A DNA stretch of 64,000 bases from Zoogloea ramigera (GCF_006539865.1 NZ_BJNV01000006.1:124001-188000); one strand, 5' to 3'; shown: positions 35,734 through 46,232, counted from the first letter of the stretch. The notes: generated by a model not told the origin, from the sequence alone. Numbers and translations: made by a program.

Positions 35734-36381
35734 TCAGGCGCCCAGCGGGTTGCGCATGTCCACCAGGCCGTGGTGGGCGGCCAGGTGGAGCAGCTTGAAG
35801 TCACTGTCGGCGTCCAGCTTCTGGCGGATCAGGGACAGGTAGTTGAAGATCGTCTTGGTGCTGAGGTGCATTGCACCGGCGATGTCGGCCGCGGTGCTGC
35901 CGTGGGCGAGCATGCGCAGCACCTCGAATTCGCGGGGGGTGAGGTCGTGCAGCGGGGTGGCGCCGCCCGTGGCCTGGTCGGCGAGCAGGTCGGCCACGTC
36001 GGCCGAGAAGGCCCGCCGGCCGGCGGCGACGCGGCGCAGGGCGTCGATCACGTCGTCGGGCTCGCTGAACTTGGTGAGGTAGCCGTGGGCGCCGCTCTTG
36101 AGGGCCTGGCGCACGTGGCCGGCGCTGTCGTACATCGATAGCACCAGCACCCGCAGGCCGGGCTTGCGGGCGAGCATCCCGCGGATCGCCTCGAGGCCGC
36201 TGCTGCCCTTGAGGTTGAGGTCCACCAGCGCGACGTCGGGCTGGGTGCGCTGCACCAGGGCATTGGCCTCGTCGGCGCTGGCGGCTTCGCCGACCACCTC
36301 CAGGTCGGCCTCGGCCGACAGCAGGCGGCGGTAGCCGGTGCGCACCACGGCGTGGTCGTCGATCAATACGATGCGGATCAT
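35734..36381 (-). CDS. NarL/LuxR-family response regulator
   Basis: A 215-residue DNA-binding response regulator. The receiver domain has the acidic pair Asp8-Asp9, phospho-acceptor Asp54 (VALVDLNL), LVLSMYD and a Lys in YLTKFSE. A linker leads to the LuxR-type HTH (LTPREFEVLRMLAHG, then TKTIFNYLSLIRQKL). It lies 13 bases after the histidine kinase gene. The pair is divergent from the PQQ dehydrogenase cluster, so control of alcohol oxidation, as for ExaDE-type systems, is a reasonable inference. Confidence 0.9.
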   Translation of the reverse strand: MIRIVLIDDHAVVRTGYRRLLSAEADLEVVGEAASADEANALVQRTQPDVALVDLNLKGSSGLEAIRGMLARKPGLRVLVLSMYDSAGHVRQALKSGAHGYLTKFSEPDDVIDALRRVAAGRRAFSADVADLLADQATGGATPLHDLTPREFEVLRMLAHGSTAADIAGAMHLSTKTIFNYLSLIRQKLDADSDFKLLHLAAHHGLVDMRNPLGA

Positions 36382-36394
36382 CCCTTGCTCCTTG

Positions 36395-37660
36395 TCATGC
36401 GGTAGCGCTTGCGCCCGCGCAGGGCACCCAGGCCGTCACGCACAGGCCGCGGCCGGTGCCCCCCGAGAGGGCCAGCTGCCCGCCGGCCATGTCCATCCGT
36501 TCGGCCATGCCGAGCAGGCCGCCGCGGCGCTCCGGCCCGCCGTGGAGCCCGCGGCCATCGTCGGCGATGCAGGCCTCGAGGCGCTGGCCGAGCACCGCGA
36601 GGCTCACCCGGCAAGATTCGGCGCCGCTGTGGCGGACAACGTTGGTCAGGGCTTCCTGGATCACCCGGTAGAGGGCCAGCGCCTTCGGTTCGTCCACCGG
36701 CAGCGGCGCCGGCGGCAGGTCCAGTGCAAATTCGATGCCGGTCTCGCGGCTGCGCCAGCCGTCGACGAGATCCTGCAATGCCTCGGCCAGCCCGGCAGCT
36801 TCCAGCCCGTGGGGGCGCAGCGTGGCGAGGATGCCGCGCAGCTGTTCGCCGCAGCTGCGGATGTCGCGGCGCAGGTCGGCGGCGCATTCGGCCACGCCGC
36901 CCGCGTCGAGCCGGCCGGCGTTGCGCTCGAGGTAGGCGGCGGTGACGTTGAGGGCGGTGAGGGTCTGGCCCATGTCGTCGTGGAGCTCGCGGGCGAGGGT
37001 GCTGCGCTCGGCCTCCTGCACCGCGATCAGCTGGCGGGCGAGGGCGCGCTGGGCGGCGCGAGCCTCCTGCAGCTCGGCGGCGAGGCGCTCGATGGCACCG
37101 GCGACCCGCGAGAACTCGCGCAGCGCGAAGGGGGGCAGGGCCGGGTCGGCCTCGCCGCGGGCCAGGCGCTCAAGGCCGGCCTCGAGCCCGCGCACCGGTG
37201 CCAGCGCGCGGTCGGCTGCAAACCACGCGACGAGCAGGCTTGCTCCAGAAAAGAGCAGCAGGGTGATCAATAGTCGAACGGTGTCCCCCAGCCGCTCGTC
37301 AATCTCGGAGCCGGGCTTGGGGGCGATGACGAGGTTGCGCTCGCCGATGCGGAGCTGCCGCTCGCCGCCGACCTCCGGAACCAGCCCCAGCCAGCTCAGC
37401 CACGAGGGTGGCGGGGTAGTCACCGCCGCTTGCCCCGCCGGGCGGATGCTCAGGTGGCGCAGGGCGCCGTCGGCCAGCGGCGCGGCCGCGTCGGGGGCGG
37501 CTGTGCCGGCGGCCAGCAGCACCTCCACCAGGCGCGCTGAGGCCGCCACCTCGGATTCGATGTCGCTGCGCAGGGAGTGCAGCTGCACGAGCATGGCGAC
37601 AGCCAGCAGGCCGCCCAGCAGCAGGCCGAGCCGGGTGAGCAGGCGGCGGCGCAGGTCCAT
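36395..37660 (-). CDS. HisKA_3-type sensor histidine kinase
   Basis: A 421-residue inner-membrane kinase. The N-terminal helix (LGLLLGGLLAVAMLV) and a second one near 150 (LITLLLFSGASLLVAWFAA) flank a periplasmic sensor of about 120 residues, followed by a HAMP-like region. The phospho-acceptor is His227 in ARELHDDMGQ, and the ATPase has QEALTNVVRHS, DDGRG and GLLGMAERM. This is NarX/DegS-type architecture and suits the NarL-type partner. The ATG at 37660 follows AAGGGGA. The signal is unknown; alcohols or aldehydes are candidates from context. Confidence 0.9.
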   Translation of the reverse strand: MDLRRRLLTRLGLLLGGLLAVAMLVQLHSLRSDIESEVAASARLVEVLLAAGTAAPDAAAPLADGALRHLSIRPAGQAAVTTPPPSWLSWLGLVPEVGGERQLRIGERNLVIAPKPGSEIDERLGDTVRLLITLLLFSGASLLVAWFAADRALAPVRGLEAGLERLARGEADPALPPFALREFSRVAGAIERLAAELQEARAAQRALARQLIAVQEAERSTLARELHDDMGQTLTALNVTAAYLERNAGRLDAGGVAECAADLRRDIRSCGEQLRGILATLRPHGLEAAGLAEALQDLVDGWRSRETGIEFALDLPPAPLPVDEPKALALYRVIQEALTNVVRHSGAESCRVSLAVLGQRLEACIADDGRGLHGGPERRGGLLGMAERMDMAGGQLALSGGTGRGLCVTAWVPCAGASATA

Positions 37661-37724
37661 CGGTGTCCCCTTGGCGTGATGAATGCGGGGGTAGATGCAG
37701 GTTTTGTTCCTGCTTCCGCCGAGC

Positions 37725-37741
37725 CCGGGAATTTTTCCCGG
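37725..37741. promoter_or_regulatory. Palindrome between kinase and PQQ dehydrogenase genes
   Basis: Perfect 7-base inverted repeat CCGGGAA-TTT-TTCCCGG, placed between divergent genes. A smaller one, GCAGG-N7-CCTGC, lies at 37698-37714. Both are candidate operators for the adjacent response regulator. Confidence 0.4.
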
Positions 37742-37855
37742 AAAGCGGGGGAAGGGCTCCCGGGACAGCTGCTGCGCGGCCTTCATAAACTTGCCTCAGG
37801 CCTTTGGGGTTCGACCGGCCCGCCAGAAAAAACGCTATCCAGGAGACAAGGACAC

Positions 37856-39724
37856 ATGAAGAAGATGACTTTCCCCCGCCCGGCCCTGCTCGCCGCGCTG
37901 GTGGCCGCCACCTGCTGCAGCTCGGCCTACGCCGGCAAGACGGTGAGCTGGGAAGACCTGCTCAACGACGACAAGACGCCCCAGGACGTGCTCTCCTACG
38001 GCCTCGGCCTGAAGGCCCAGCGCCACAGTACGCTGGCCAAGGTGAACACCCGCAACGTGGCCAACCTGGTGCCGGCCTGGAGCTTCTCGTTTGGCGGTGA
38101 AAAACAGCGCGGCCAGGAGGGGCAGGCGCTGGTGCACGACGGGGTGATCTACGCCACCAGCTCGTACTCGCGCATCTTTGCCATCGACGCCCGCAGCGGC
38201 AAGCGCCTGTGGGAATACGAGGCGCGCCTGCCCGACGACATCCGCCCGTGCTGCGACGTGGTCAACCGCGGCCCGGCGATCTACGGTGACAAGATCTTCT
38301 TCGGCACCCTCGACGCCAGCATCGTGGCCCTCAACAAGGACACCGGCAAGGTGGTGTGGAAGAAGAAGTTCGGCGACCACAAGATCGGCTACACCATGAC
38401 CGGCGCCCCCTTCGTGGTGAAGGATCAGCAGAGCGGCAAGGTGCTGCTGGTGCATGGCTCGTCGGGCGACGAGTTCGGGGTGGTCGGCTGGCTGTTCGCC
38501 CGCGACCCGGACACCGGCGAGGAGGTCTGGGCCCGCCCGCTGGTGGAAGGCCACATGGGCCGCCTGAACGGCAAGGACAGCACCCCCACCGGCGACCCCG
38601 CCGCCCCCTCGTGGCCCCGCGACAAGGACGGCCAGCTGGTCGAGGCCTGGCACCACGGCGGCGGCGCCCCCTGGCAGACCGCCAGCTACGACGTGGATCG
38701 CAACATGGTGGTGATCGGCGCCGGCAACCCCGCGCCCTGGAACACCTGGCACCGCACCAAGGAAGGCGACGACCCGCGCAACTGGGACAGCCTGTTCACC
38801 TCCGGCCAGGCCTACGTGGATGCCGCCACCGGCGAGCTCAAGGGCTTCTACCAGCACACCCCCAACGACGCCTGGGACTTCTCGGGCAACAACTCGGTGG
38901 TGCTCTTCGAATATAAAGACCCAAAAACCGGCAAGCTGGTGAAGGCCTCGGCCCACGCCGACCGCAACGGTTTCTTCTTCGTGACCGACCGCGAGAAGCT
39001 TGCCACCGGCGCCGGCTACCCCAACAAGCCGACCTCGCTGATCGGCGCGTGGCCCTTCGTGGAGGGCATCACCTGGGCCAAGGGCTTCGACGTGAAGACC
39101 GGCAAGCCGATCGAGGTGGAGGGCCAGCGCCCGCCGCAGCCAAAGCCCGGCGCCGAGAAGGGCGAGTCGGTCTTCGTCTCGCCGCCCTTCCTGGGCGGCA
39201 CCAACTGGATGCCGATGAGCTACAGCCCGCAGACCGAGCTGTTCTACATCCCGGCCAACCACTGGGCGATGGACTACTGGACCGAGAAGCTCACCTACAA
39301 GGCCGGCTCCGCCTACCTGGGGCAGGGCTTCCGCATCAAGCGCCTGTTCGACGACCACGTGGGCACCCTGCGGGCGATGGACCCGAAGACCGGCAAGATC
39401 GCCTGGGAACACAAGGAGAAGTTTCCCCTGTGGGCCGGCACCCTCACCACCGCCGGCGGGCTGGTGTTCACCGGCACCTCCGACGGCTACGTGAAGGCCT
39501 TCGACGCGAAGAACGGCAAGGAGCTGTGGAAGTTCCAGACCGGCTCAGGCGTGGTCTCGGTGCCGATCACCTGGGAGATGGACGGCGAGCAGTACGTGGG
39601 CATCCAGTCGGGCTACGGCGGCGCGGTGCCCCTGTGGGGCGGCGACATGGCCGACCTGACCAAGCAGGTCACCCAGGGCGCCTCGATGTGGGTCTTCAAG
39701 CTGCCCAGGGTGGCCAAGAACTGA
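37856..39724 (+). CDS. PQQ-dependent alcohol dehydrogenase (ExaA/PedE-like, Ca type)
   Basis: A 622-residue periplasmic quinoprotein that oxidises alcohols to aldehydes and passes electrons to a cytochrome c. The signal peptide ends near SSAYA. It has the adjacent-Cys disulfide (Cys132-Cys133), PQQ-domain propeller repeats (TGKVVWKKKF, TGKIAWEHKE, NGKELWKFQTGSG) and the catalytic Asp341 in NDAWDFSGNN. Position +2 from this Asp is Ser343. Lanthanide-dependent enzymes (XoxF, PedH) have Asp there, so a calcium enzyme of ExaA/PedE type is expected. AGGAG precedes the ATG. No cytochrome domain is fused; the separate cytochrome downstream is the likely acceptor. Confidence 0.93.
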   Translation: MKKMTFPRPALLAALVAATCCSSAYAGKTVSWEDLLNDDKTPQDVLSYGLGLKAQRHSTLAKVNTRNVANLVPAWSFSFGGEKQRGQEGQALVHDGVIYATSSYSRIFAIDARSGKRLWEYEARLPDDIRPCCDVVNRGPAIYGDKIFFGTLDASIVALNKDTGKVVWKKKFGDHKIGYTMTGAPFVVKDQQSGKVLLVHGSSGDEFGVVGWLFARDPDTGEEVWARPLVEGHMGRLNGKDSTPTGDPAAPSWPRDKDGQLVEAWHHGGGAPWQTASYDVDRNMVVIGAGNPAPWNTWHRTKEGDDPRNWDSLFTSGQAYVDAATGELKGFYQHTPNDAWDFSGNNSVVLFEYKDPKTGKLVKASAHADRNGFFFVTDREKLATGAGYPNKPTSLIGAWPFVEGITWAKGFDVKTGKPIEVEGQRPPQPKPGAEKGESVFVSPPFLGGTNWMPMSYSPQTELFYIPANHWAMDYWTEKLTYKAGSAYLGQGFRIKRLFDDHVGTLRAMDPKTGKIAWEHKEKFPLWAGTLTTAGGLVFTGTSDGYVKAFDAKNGKELWKFQTGSGVVSVPITWEMDGEQYVGIQSGYGGAVPLWGGDMADLTKQVTQGASMWVFKLPRVAKN

Positions 39725-39850
39725 GCGTTGCGATCTCCTTCCGCCGGGGGCGACCTTCCCCCGTTCCCGGCGGCCACTCGCGGGGCCGGTTGCATGGATT
39801 CCGGCCCCGCTTCCTTTTTGACGTGTGCCCAACGCCGAGGTTTGCCGACG

Positions 39851-40444
39851 ATGCGCAAAATCGCCAAGTCCGCCACGCCCGCCATCCTCGCCCTGCTCTT
39901 GCAGGCGCTGCCGGCCCTAGCCGACGAGGCCGCCGATGCCACCGAGCCGCCGGTCATCAATGGCTGCGGCCTGTGGCCCCACACCCAGTGCCGCGGCGCC
40001 GACCTGCGTCACGCCAACCTGGCCGGCAGGAACCTGGCCGGGGCGGATTTCTCCGGCGCCCGGCTGGCCCGCGCCGACTTGCGCGGCGCCAACCTGGCCG
40101 GCGCCAATTTCGATGGGGCCGACCTCACCGCGGCCCGCCTCAACAAGGCCGCGGCCCCCACCGCCACCTTCCGCGGCGCCCGGCTGGTGGGCGCCGATCT
40201 CGAGTTCGCCCGGCTGTTCCGGGCCGACTTCAGTCAGGCCGACCTCCGCGGCGCCAACCTCGAAGCGGCCAAGCTCAACTACGCCTGGTTCCGCGGCGCG
40301 CGGCTGGTCGATGCCAACCTTCAGGAGGCCAAGATGTTCTCGGTCAATCTGCGCGACGCCGATCTCACCGGCGCTTACCGCCGCTTCGCTGTGTTCCAGG
40401 AAGCGGACTTTGAGGGCTGCACCGGCTGCCCGACCGACTGGTGA
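39851..40444 (+). CDS. Exported pentapeptide-repeat protein
   Basis: A 197-residue protein with a signal peptide (ILALLLQALPALA, cleavage near ADE). From about residue 50, tandem A(D/N)LXX repeats run almost to the end (GADLRHANLAGRNLAGADF and similar), predicting a right-handed quadrilateral beta-helix. Cys residues at CGLWPHTQC and CTGC could form disulfides in the periplasm. It lies between the PQQ dehydrogenase and its likely cytochrome, 7 bases before the latter, so a role in this electron-transfer system is inferred. Its exact role is unknown. Confidence 0.85.
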   Translation: MRKIAKSATPAILALLLQALPALADEAADATEPPVINGCGLWPHTQCRGADLRHANLAGRNLAGADFSGARLARADLRGANLAGANFDGADLTAARLNKAAAPTATFRGARLVGADLEFARLFRADFSQADLRGANLEAAKLNYAWFRGARLVDANLQEAKMFSVNLRDADLTGAYRRFAVFQEADFEGCTGCPTDW

Positions 40445-40451
40445 GGCCGAC

Positions 40452-40919
40452 ATGCGCCATTTACTGCTTGGTTCCTTGTTCCTCGCGCTGACTGCGCAGC
40501 CCCTGGCCGCCCAGGAGGTCGCCGTCGCCCCCGACGTGCAGGCCGGCAGCCTGCCGCCCCTCGGCGCCGTCTGGCTGGCCGCCAACCCCTACCGCCATCA
40601 GCCGGCCGCCGCCGAGGCCGTCGCCATCGGCCGCGACGCCTACAACCAGGCCTGCGCCCGCTGCCACGGCGTCGACGCCAGCACCAACGCCGCCCCGGCG
40701 CCCGACCTGCGCAAGCTCGATCGCGGCTGCCGGCGCATCGCCGATCCGGCATTGAAGGCCCGCTGCCAGGCCGACAACGATGCCTATTTCGCGCGCACCG
40801 TGCGCCAGGGCAAGGTGATCCTCGGCGTCACCCACATGCCGCCCTGGCAGGGCGTGCTCTCCCAGGAGCTGGCCTGGGCGATCCAGGTCTTCATCGAAAG
40901 CCGCGCTGCCGGCCGCTGA
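40452..40919 (+). CDS. pedF: Cytochrome c-550, PedF-like
   Basis: A 155-residue periplasmic monoheme cytochrome c with a signal peptide (FLALTAQPLAAQ). Heme binding is by CARCH, with distal Met in THMPPW. NPYR near the start, AYNQACARCHG, and the CQADNDAYFARTVRQGK segment followed by LSQELAWAIQ match the PedF type, which accepts electrons from PQQ ethanol dehydrogenases in pseudomonads. The symbol is given by that resemblance. It is the third gene of the PQQ cluster. Confidence 0.88.
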   Translation: MRHLLLGSLFLALTAQPLAAQEVAVAPDVQAGSLPPLGAVWLAANPYRHQPAAAEAVAIGRDAYNQACARCHGVDASTNAAPAPDLRKLDRGCRRIADPALKARCQADNDAYFARTVRQGKVILGVTHMPPWQGVLSQELAWAIQVFIESRAAGR

Positions 40920-40934
40920 TGCCACCGGGCCGGC

Positions 40935-42167
40935 TCATGCCGCCAGCCCGGCGGCGTGGCCCGAGGCCCAGGCCCACTGGAAGTTGTAGCCGCCCAGGTG
41001 GCCGGTGACGTCCATCACCTCGCCGATGAAGAAGAGCCCGGGCACCTCGCGGGCTTCCATGGTTTTCGACGACAGGGCGCGGGTGTCCACGCCGCCCAGC
41101 GTGACCTCGGCCTTGGCGTAGCCGAGGGTGCCGTCGGGGCTGATCCGCCAGCCGGCGAGGGCGGTGGCGATGGCGTCGAGCTCCTTGCCGTTGAACTGAT
41201 TGGTGGGGCGGTTCCAGTTGCGCGCGTCGCACCAGGCGTGGGCGAAGCGGCGGGGCAGGCGCTCGGCCAGCAGGTTGCCCAGCAGGGCCTTGCTGCGGGC
41301 GTGTTCGGCCAGCCACTGGCGCACGTCCTGGGCCGGGAAAAGGTTGATGGTGATCTGGCTGCTGCCGTCGTCGCCGCCGTAATCCCGCGCCTGCCAGTAG
41401 GACGACACCTGCAGGATCACCGGCCCCGACAGCCCGCGGTGGGTGAACAGCAGGTTCTCGCGGAAGTGCCCGGCGCCGCATTCGGCGATCGCATCGAATG
41501 CCATCCCGGCGAGCTCCTTGTAGATCGCCAGCTCCTCGGGCGGCAGGGTGAGCGGCACCAGCGCCGGCTTGGGGGCGACCACCGCCAGGCCGAACTGCTC
41601 GGCGATCTTGTAGCCCAGCGGCGAGGCACCGATCTTGGGGATCGCCAGCCCGCCGGTGGCCACCACCAGGCTCTGGCAGCTGAACTGGCCGTGGCTGGTG
41701 GCGAGCACGAAGCGGGCCGCGTCGCCGTCGCTTCGCTCGATGCCTTCGAGCTTGCAGGGCATCGCCCAGCTCACGTGGCCGTCGCCGCATTCGGCGCGCA
41801 GCATGTCGATGATGTCCTGGGCCGAGTCGTCGCAGAACAGCTGGCCATGCTCCCGCTCGTGCCAGGCGATGCCGTGGCGCCTCACCAGCTCGATGAAATG
41901 CCCCGGCGTGTAGCGGCTGAGGGCCGAGCGGCAGAATTGCGGGTTGCGCGACAGGTAGTTGGCGATGCCCACGTCCAGGTTGGTGAAGTTGCAGCGGCCG
42001 CCGCCGGAGATGCGGATCTTCTCGGCGAGCTTGGTGGCGTGGTCGATGATCAGCACGCTGCGCCCGCGCTGGCCAGCCCGGGCCGCGCACATCATGCCGG
42101 CGGCGCCGCCTCCGATCACGATCACGTCGAAGTGGCGGCTGGCGGCGGAGTGGGGCAGGGCGCTCAT
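40935..42167 (-). CDS. HI0933-family NAD(P)/FAD-dependent oxidoreductase
   Basis: A 410-residue flavoprotein of the HI0933/YhiN (BaiN-like) family. The dinucleotide-binding motif VIVIGGGAAGMMCA is at residues 15-28, with KIRISGGGRCNFTN, VVATGGLAIPKIG and the C-terminal GHLGGYNFQWAWASG signature. The physiological substrate is unknown in most bacteria. Convergent with the PQQ cluster. Confidence 0.9.
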   Translation of the reverse strand: MSALPHSAASRHFDVIVIGGGAAGMMCAARAGQRGRSVLIIDHATKLAEKIRISGGGRCNFTNLDVGIANYLSRNPQFCRSALSRYTPGHFIELVRRHGIAWHEREHGQLFCDDSAQDIIDMLRAECGDGHVSWAMPCKLEGIERSDGDAARFVLATSHGQFSCQSLVVATGGLAIPKIGASPLGYKIAEQFGLAVVAPKPALVPLTLPPEELAIYKELAGMAFDAIAECGAGHFRENLLFTHRGLSGPVILQVSSYWQARDYGGDDGSSQITINLFPAQDVRQWLAEHARSKALLGNLLAERLPRRFAHAWCDARNWNRPTNQFNGKELDAIATALAGWRISPDGTLGYAKAEVTLGGVDTRALSSKTMEAREVPGLFFIGEVMDVTGHLGGYNFQWAWASGHAAGLAA

Positions 42168-42336
42168 GGGGCGGTGTAAAAATAAGTCAAAGCGGCCGCG
42201 GAGGATAGTCCGTGGCTTGCTTTACGGCAAACCCTGCGCAGAACACCATTCTCAGCCCCGCGCCGGGCTGCTAGGCTTCAGCCATGGCTGATGCCCGTCT
42301 GCAGGCGAAGCATCGGGGGTGTGGAGGTATTTGTTT

Positions 42337-42430
42337 GGGGCGACTTCACAGTCGCCCTCCGCCGGTCAAACCGGGGCAGACCCCTTGTCTGGCCTCCGCG
42401 GGCGACTAAAGTCGCCCCTGCGGGTCGCAC
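42337..42430. repeat. Dispersed double-hairpin repeat, family R2 copy 2
   Basis: Hairpin GGGCGACT-TCAC-AGTCGCCC at 42337-42355 and GGGCGACT-AA-AGTCGCCC at 42400-42417, then CTGCGGGTCGCAC. It parallels the copy at 26887. The 378-base gap between the flavoprotein and DUF748 genes holds this element and no recognisable gene. Confidence 0.75.
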
Positions 42431-42545
42431 CCTTGGTGCCTTGACGGCTCGCATCCAGAGGGGCCTGGCGACGCATTGCCGCCCAGGGCGACGGAGCCAT
42501 CGGCACTTGAGGCGCCCACGGCGCCCAGCACAAAGGACACGCAAG

Positions 42546-45500
42546 ATGAAGCAGACAACCCAGCCCGGTGCCAGCCCGGGCAAGCCCACCGGCAGCCGCT
42601 GGCTGCGCCGCGCCCTGTGGGGCGTCGGGGCGGTGGCGCTGGTGGGGGTGGCGGGCTTTCTCGTCGCGCCGCCGCTGGTTAAATCCGTGGCCGAGACCAA
42701 GCTCTCCGAGCTGCTCCATCGCCCGGTGAGCATCGAGGGCCTGTCGATCAACCCCTACGCCCTGTCGGCCGAGGTGCGCGGCCTGCGGGTGCTGGAGCGC
42801 GAGGGCGGGGCGACGGCGCTGAGCTTTGCCTCGCTGTACGCCAACGTCGAACTGGAGTCGCTCTTCCGCGGCGGGGCGGTGGTGCAGGAGGTCAAGCTCG
42901 TCGAGCCGATGGTGAGTGTGCAGCGCCTCGAGGGCCAGCGCTACAACTGGTCGGACGTGATCGACGAGATGCTCGCCAAGCCGGACGACGGCGCGAAGAG
43001 CCACTTCGCGGTGCATAACATCCGCATCGAGAAGGGCCGCATCGAGTTCGACGACCGCCCGGCGGGGCTGAAGCACGTGGTGGCCGACCTGGAGCTGGGC
43101 GTGCCCTTCGTCTCCAACCTGCCGTCCCAGGTCGAGACCTTCGTCGAGCCGCTGCTGGCGATGAAGGTGAACGACACGCCCTTCGAGATCCGCGGCAAGG
43201 CCAAGCCCTTCGCGGCGGACCGGGAGTCGGTGGTCGACCTCAAGTTTGAAGGCTTCGACCTGACCCGCTACCTGGCCTACCTGCCGGTGGAGAAAACCTT
43301 CCGCCTGCCCAGCGCGCGCCTGTCGTCCAGCCTGGAGGCCAGCTTCGAGCAGCCCCCGGGCGGCACGCCGGCGCTCAACATCAAGGGCGGCGTGAGCCTG
43401 GAGGCGGTCGAAGTCCAGCACGCCGACGGCGCGCCGGCGATCAAGCTGCCGTCGCTGAAGGTGGCCATCGACCGGCTGGCGCCCCTCAGCAAAGAGGTGG
43501 CGATCGCCAGCGTGACGCTGGACAAACCCGAAGTCACCGTGAGCCGCGACCGGGAGGGGCGCATCAGCCTGCTGTTGCTGATCCCCAAGCCCGCCGCTGC
43601 GCCTGTACCGGAAGCCCCCGCGCCAGCCGCCGGCCAGCCCGCCGAAAAGGCCGCCCCGCTGGCCGTGAAGCTCGGCGAGTTCAAGATAAGTGGCGGGCGG
43701 ATCGATGTCACCGACCACCTCGCCGCTGGGCCCTTCCACAAGACGATCCAGGATTTCGACGTCTCGCTGCGCAAGCTCGAGTTGCCGGCCGCTGCGCCGG
43801 CCGAGCTGGACTTCGGTTTCAGCACCGATGCTGGCGAAAAGCTCGCCCACCAGGGCCGCCTGGGCCTCGCGCCCCTCAAGGCGGCGGGCCAGCTCGAACT
43901 CAGCGGCCTCGACCTGCCGGCCCACAAGCTCTACCTGGCCGCCGCGATGAAGGAGGCCGAGCTGCTGTCCGGCAAGGTGGATGGGCGGCTCGCCTACGAT
44001 TTCGCGCAGGACGCCGCCGGCCCTGCGGTGAAGCTGAAGGCCGAGCGCCTGGCGCTGAAGGATCTCGGGCTGCGCCTGAGGGGCGAGAAGACCGAGCTCG
44101 TCAGGGTAGGGCTGCTCGAGCTGCGCGATACCGCGGTGGACACCGCGGCCCGCAAGCTCGCCATCGGCGAGGTGAACGGCAAGGCGACGCGGGTGGTGCT
44201 GATCCGCGCCGCCGACGGCCTGTTCAACGCCCAGCGCCTGGCCGGCGCGGCGGAGGGCAAGCCGGCCTCCAAACCGGCCAGCAAGACCGCCGCCAGGCCC
44301 GAAGCCAGCGGCCCGCCCTGGCTGGTGGAGGTGAAGCACGTGGCCCTCGACGACTGGGGCCTGCGGGTGGAAGACCGTACCCTCGCGCCGGCCATCGTTT
44401 TCAACGCCGAGCCGCTCACGCTGCGGGTCGATGGCCTGTCGACGGCCAAGGGCAGCAAGGCGAAGCTCAACCTGCAGGCCGGCATCAACAAGCGCGGCCA
44501 GTTCGGCGTTAAGGGCACGCTGGGCCTGGCGCCGCTGGCGGGCAACCTCGATCTCGACCTCAAGGCCGTCGACATCACGATGCTGCAGCCTTACGTGACC
44601 GAGAAGGTGAAGATCGCCATCACCCGCGGCAAGCTCACGTCCCGCGGCCGGCTGGCCTTCGAGTTGCCGGCCGGCGCCGGCCCCAGGGGCAGCTTCAAGG
44701 GCAACGTGACCCTGGGCGATTTCGCGTCGGTGGACAAGCTCAACGCCACCGACCTGCTCAAGTGGAAGTCGCTTTATTTTGGCGGGGTGGATGTGCGGCT
44801 GGCGCCGCTGGCGGTGAGCATCGACGACATTGCGCTGACCGACTTCTACACCCGCCTGATCCTCGACGCCCAGGGCGGCCTCAACCTCCGCGAGATCACC
44901 GCCCAGCGCGCCAACGAGGCCAAGGCCGCGGCGGGTGCCGCCAAGGCCAACGGCACGGCGCCCGACGCGCTGGCACAGAAAGCCACCACCGACGGCAAGG
45001 CTGCGGCCACCGTGAAGGCGCCCGCCGAGCCGCCACCGCCGGTGCGCATCAAGCGCATCACGCTGCAGGGCGGCAACATCGCCTACAGCGACCGCTTCAT
45101 CAAGCCCAACTACGACGCCAACCTTACCGGCATGGGCGGCCGGCTCACCGGCCTGTCGTCCGACCCCAACACCATCGCCGAGCTCGACCTGCGCGGCAAG
45201 GTGGACAACTCGGCGCCCCTCGAGATCGTCGGCAGGCTCAACCCCTTCCGGCAGGACCGGGCGCTGGACATCCGCGCCTCGGTGAAGGATTTCGAGCTCT
45301 CCAGCGTGTCCACCTACGCCGCCAAGTACGTGGGCTACGGCATCGACAAGGGCAAGCTGTCGGCCCAGCTGGGCTACAAGATCGAGGACCGCAAGCTCTC
45401 CGCCACCAACCAGGTCTTCCTCGACCAGCTGACCTTCGGCGACAAGGTGGACAGCCCCAGCGCCCTCAAGCTGCCGGTGCTGCTGGCGGTGTCGCTGCTC

Positions 45501-46232
45501 AAGAACAGCCGCGGCGAGATCGACCTCGACCTGCCCGTCGGCGGCTCGCTGGACGACCCGCAGTTCAGCGTCGGCGGCATCGTGGTGAAGGTGATCGTCA
45601 ACCTCATCACCAAGGCCATCACCTCACCCTTTGCGCTGCTGGGCTCGATCTTCGGCGGTAACGCCGAGGAGCTCGCGTGGCTGGATTTCGAGCCCGGCTT
45701 TGCACGCCTCGGGCCGGCCGCCGACGACAAGCTCAAGTCGATTGCCAAGGTGATGGCCGACAAGCCGGGCCTCAAGCTCGAGATCGCCGGCCGCGTCGAT
45801 CCGGCCACCGACCGGGACGGGTTGCTGCGGGCCACGCTGCTCGGCAAGGTCGAGGCCCTGAAGGTGAAGGACATGGCGAAGAAGGGCGAATCCCTCGCCG
45901 ACGACGGCCGTGTGACGGTGTCGCCGGGCGAATATCCGGCCCTGCTGACGCGCGTGTACAAGGACGAGAAGTTTCCGAAGCCGCGCAACATGGTCGGCCT
46001 CACCAAGGATCTGCCGGTGGCCGAAATGGAAAAGCTGATCCTCGCCAACACCAAGGTCAGCGACGAGGACGTGCGCCTGCTCGGCCAGCAGCGCGCCCAG
46101 GCGGTCAAGGCCTGGCTGCTCGACAAGGGGCAGGTGCCGGCCGAGCGGGTGTTCGTGCTGTCCACCCACGAAGGTGACGACGGCAAGCAGCCGAAGGCCA
46201 AGGTCAGCCGGGTCGATTTCTCGTTGCGTTGA
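42546..46232 (+). CDS. DUF748 / AsmA-like giant protein
   Basis: A 1228-residue protein with one N-terminal membrane helix ([21 protein letters not shown]) and a very long periplasmic region of beta-rich repeats, as in the DUF748/AsmA superfamily. Family features include [22 protein letters not shown] near 55 and repeated LSGLDLP-like segments; [20 protein letters not shown] comes near the end. AsmA-like proteins are thought to bridge the periplasm and move phospholipids to the outer membrane; applying this to DUF748 is inference. An Ala/Lys/Pro-rich linker lies near 800-835. Confidence 0.88.
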   Translation: MKQTTQPGASPGKPTGSRWLRRALWGVGAVALVGVAGFLVAPPLVKSVAETKLSELLHRPVSIEGLSINPYALSAEVRGLRVLEREGGATALSFASLYANVELESLFRGGAVVQEVKLVEPMVSVQRLEGQRYNWSDVIDEMLAKPDDGAKSHFAVHNIRIEKGRIEFDDRPAGLKHVVADLELGVPFVSNLPSQVETFVEPLLAMKVNDTPFEIRGKAKPFAADRESVVDLKFEGFDLTRYLAYLPVEKTFRLPSARLSSSLEASFEQPPGGTPALNIKGGVSLEAVEVQHADGAPAIKLPSLKVAIDRLAPLSKEVAIASVTLDKPEVTVSRDREGRISLLLLIPKPAAAPVPEAPAPAAGQPAEKAAPLAVKLGEFKISGGRIDVTDHLAAGPFHKTIQDFDVSLRKLELPAAAPAELDFGFSTDAGEKLAHQGRLGLAPLKAAGQLELSGLDLPAHKLYLAAAMKEAELLSGKVDGRLAYDFAQDAAGPAVKLKAERLALKDLGLRLRGEKTELVRVGLLELRDTAVDTAARKLAIGEVNGKATRVVLIRAADGLFNAQRLAGAAEGKPASKPASKTAARPEASGPPWLVEVKHVALDDWGLRVEDRTLAPAIVFNAEPLTLRVDGLSTAKGSKAKLNLQAGINKRGQFGVKGTLGLAPLAGNLDLDLKAVDITMLQPYVTEKVKIAITRGKLTSRGRLAFELPAGAGPRGSFKGNVTLGDFASVDKLNATDLLKWKSLYFGGVDVRLAPLAVSIDDIALTDFYTRLILDAQGGLNLREITAQRANEAKAAAGAAKANGTAPDALAQKATTDGKAAATVKAPAEPPPPVRIKRITLQGGNIAYSDRFIKPNYDANLTGMGGRLTGLSSDPNTIAELDLRGKVDNSAPLEIVGRLNPFRQDRALDIRASVKDFELSSVSTYAAKYVGYGIDKGKLSAQLGYKIEDRKLSATNQVFLDQLTFGDKVDSPSALKLPVLLAVSLLKNSRGEIDLDLPVGGSLDDPQFSVGGIVVKVIVNLITKAITSPFALLGSIFGGNAEELAWLDFEPGFARLGPAADDKLKSIAKVMADKPGLKLEIAGRVDPATDRDGLLRATLLGKVEALKVKDMAKKGESLADDGRVTVSPGEYPALLTRVYKDEKFPKPRNMVGLTKDLPVAEMEKLILANTKVSDEDVRLLGQQRAQAVKAWLLDKGQVPAERVFVLSTHEGDDGKQPKAKVSRVDFSLR

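Noticed and set aside
35523-35798. Small open frame upstream of the response regulator
   Set aside because: No ribosome binding site, composition like non-coding GC-rich sequence, and it overlaps the regulator gene.
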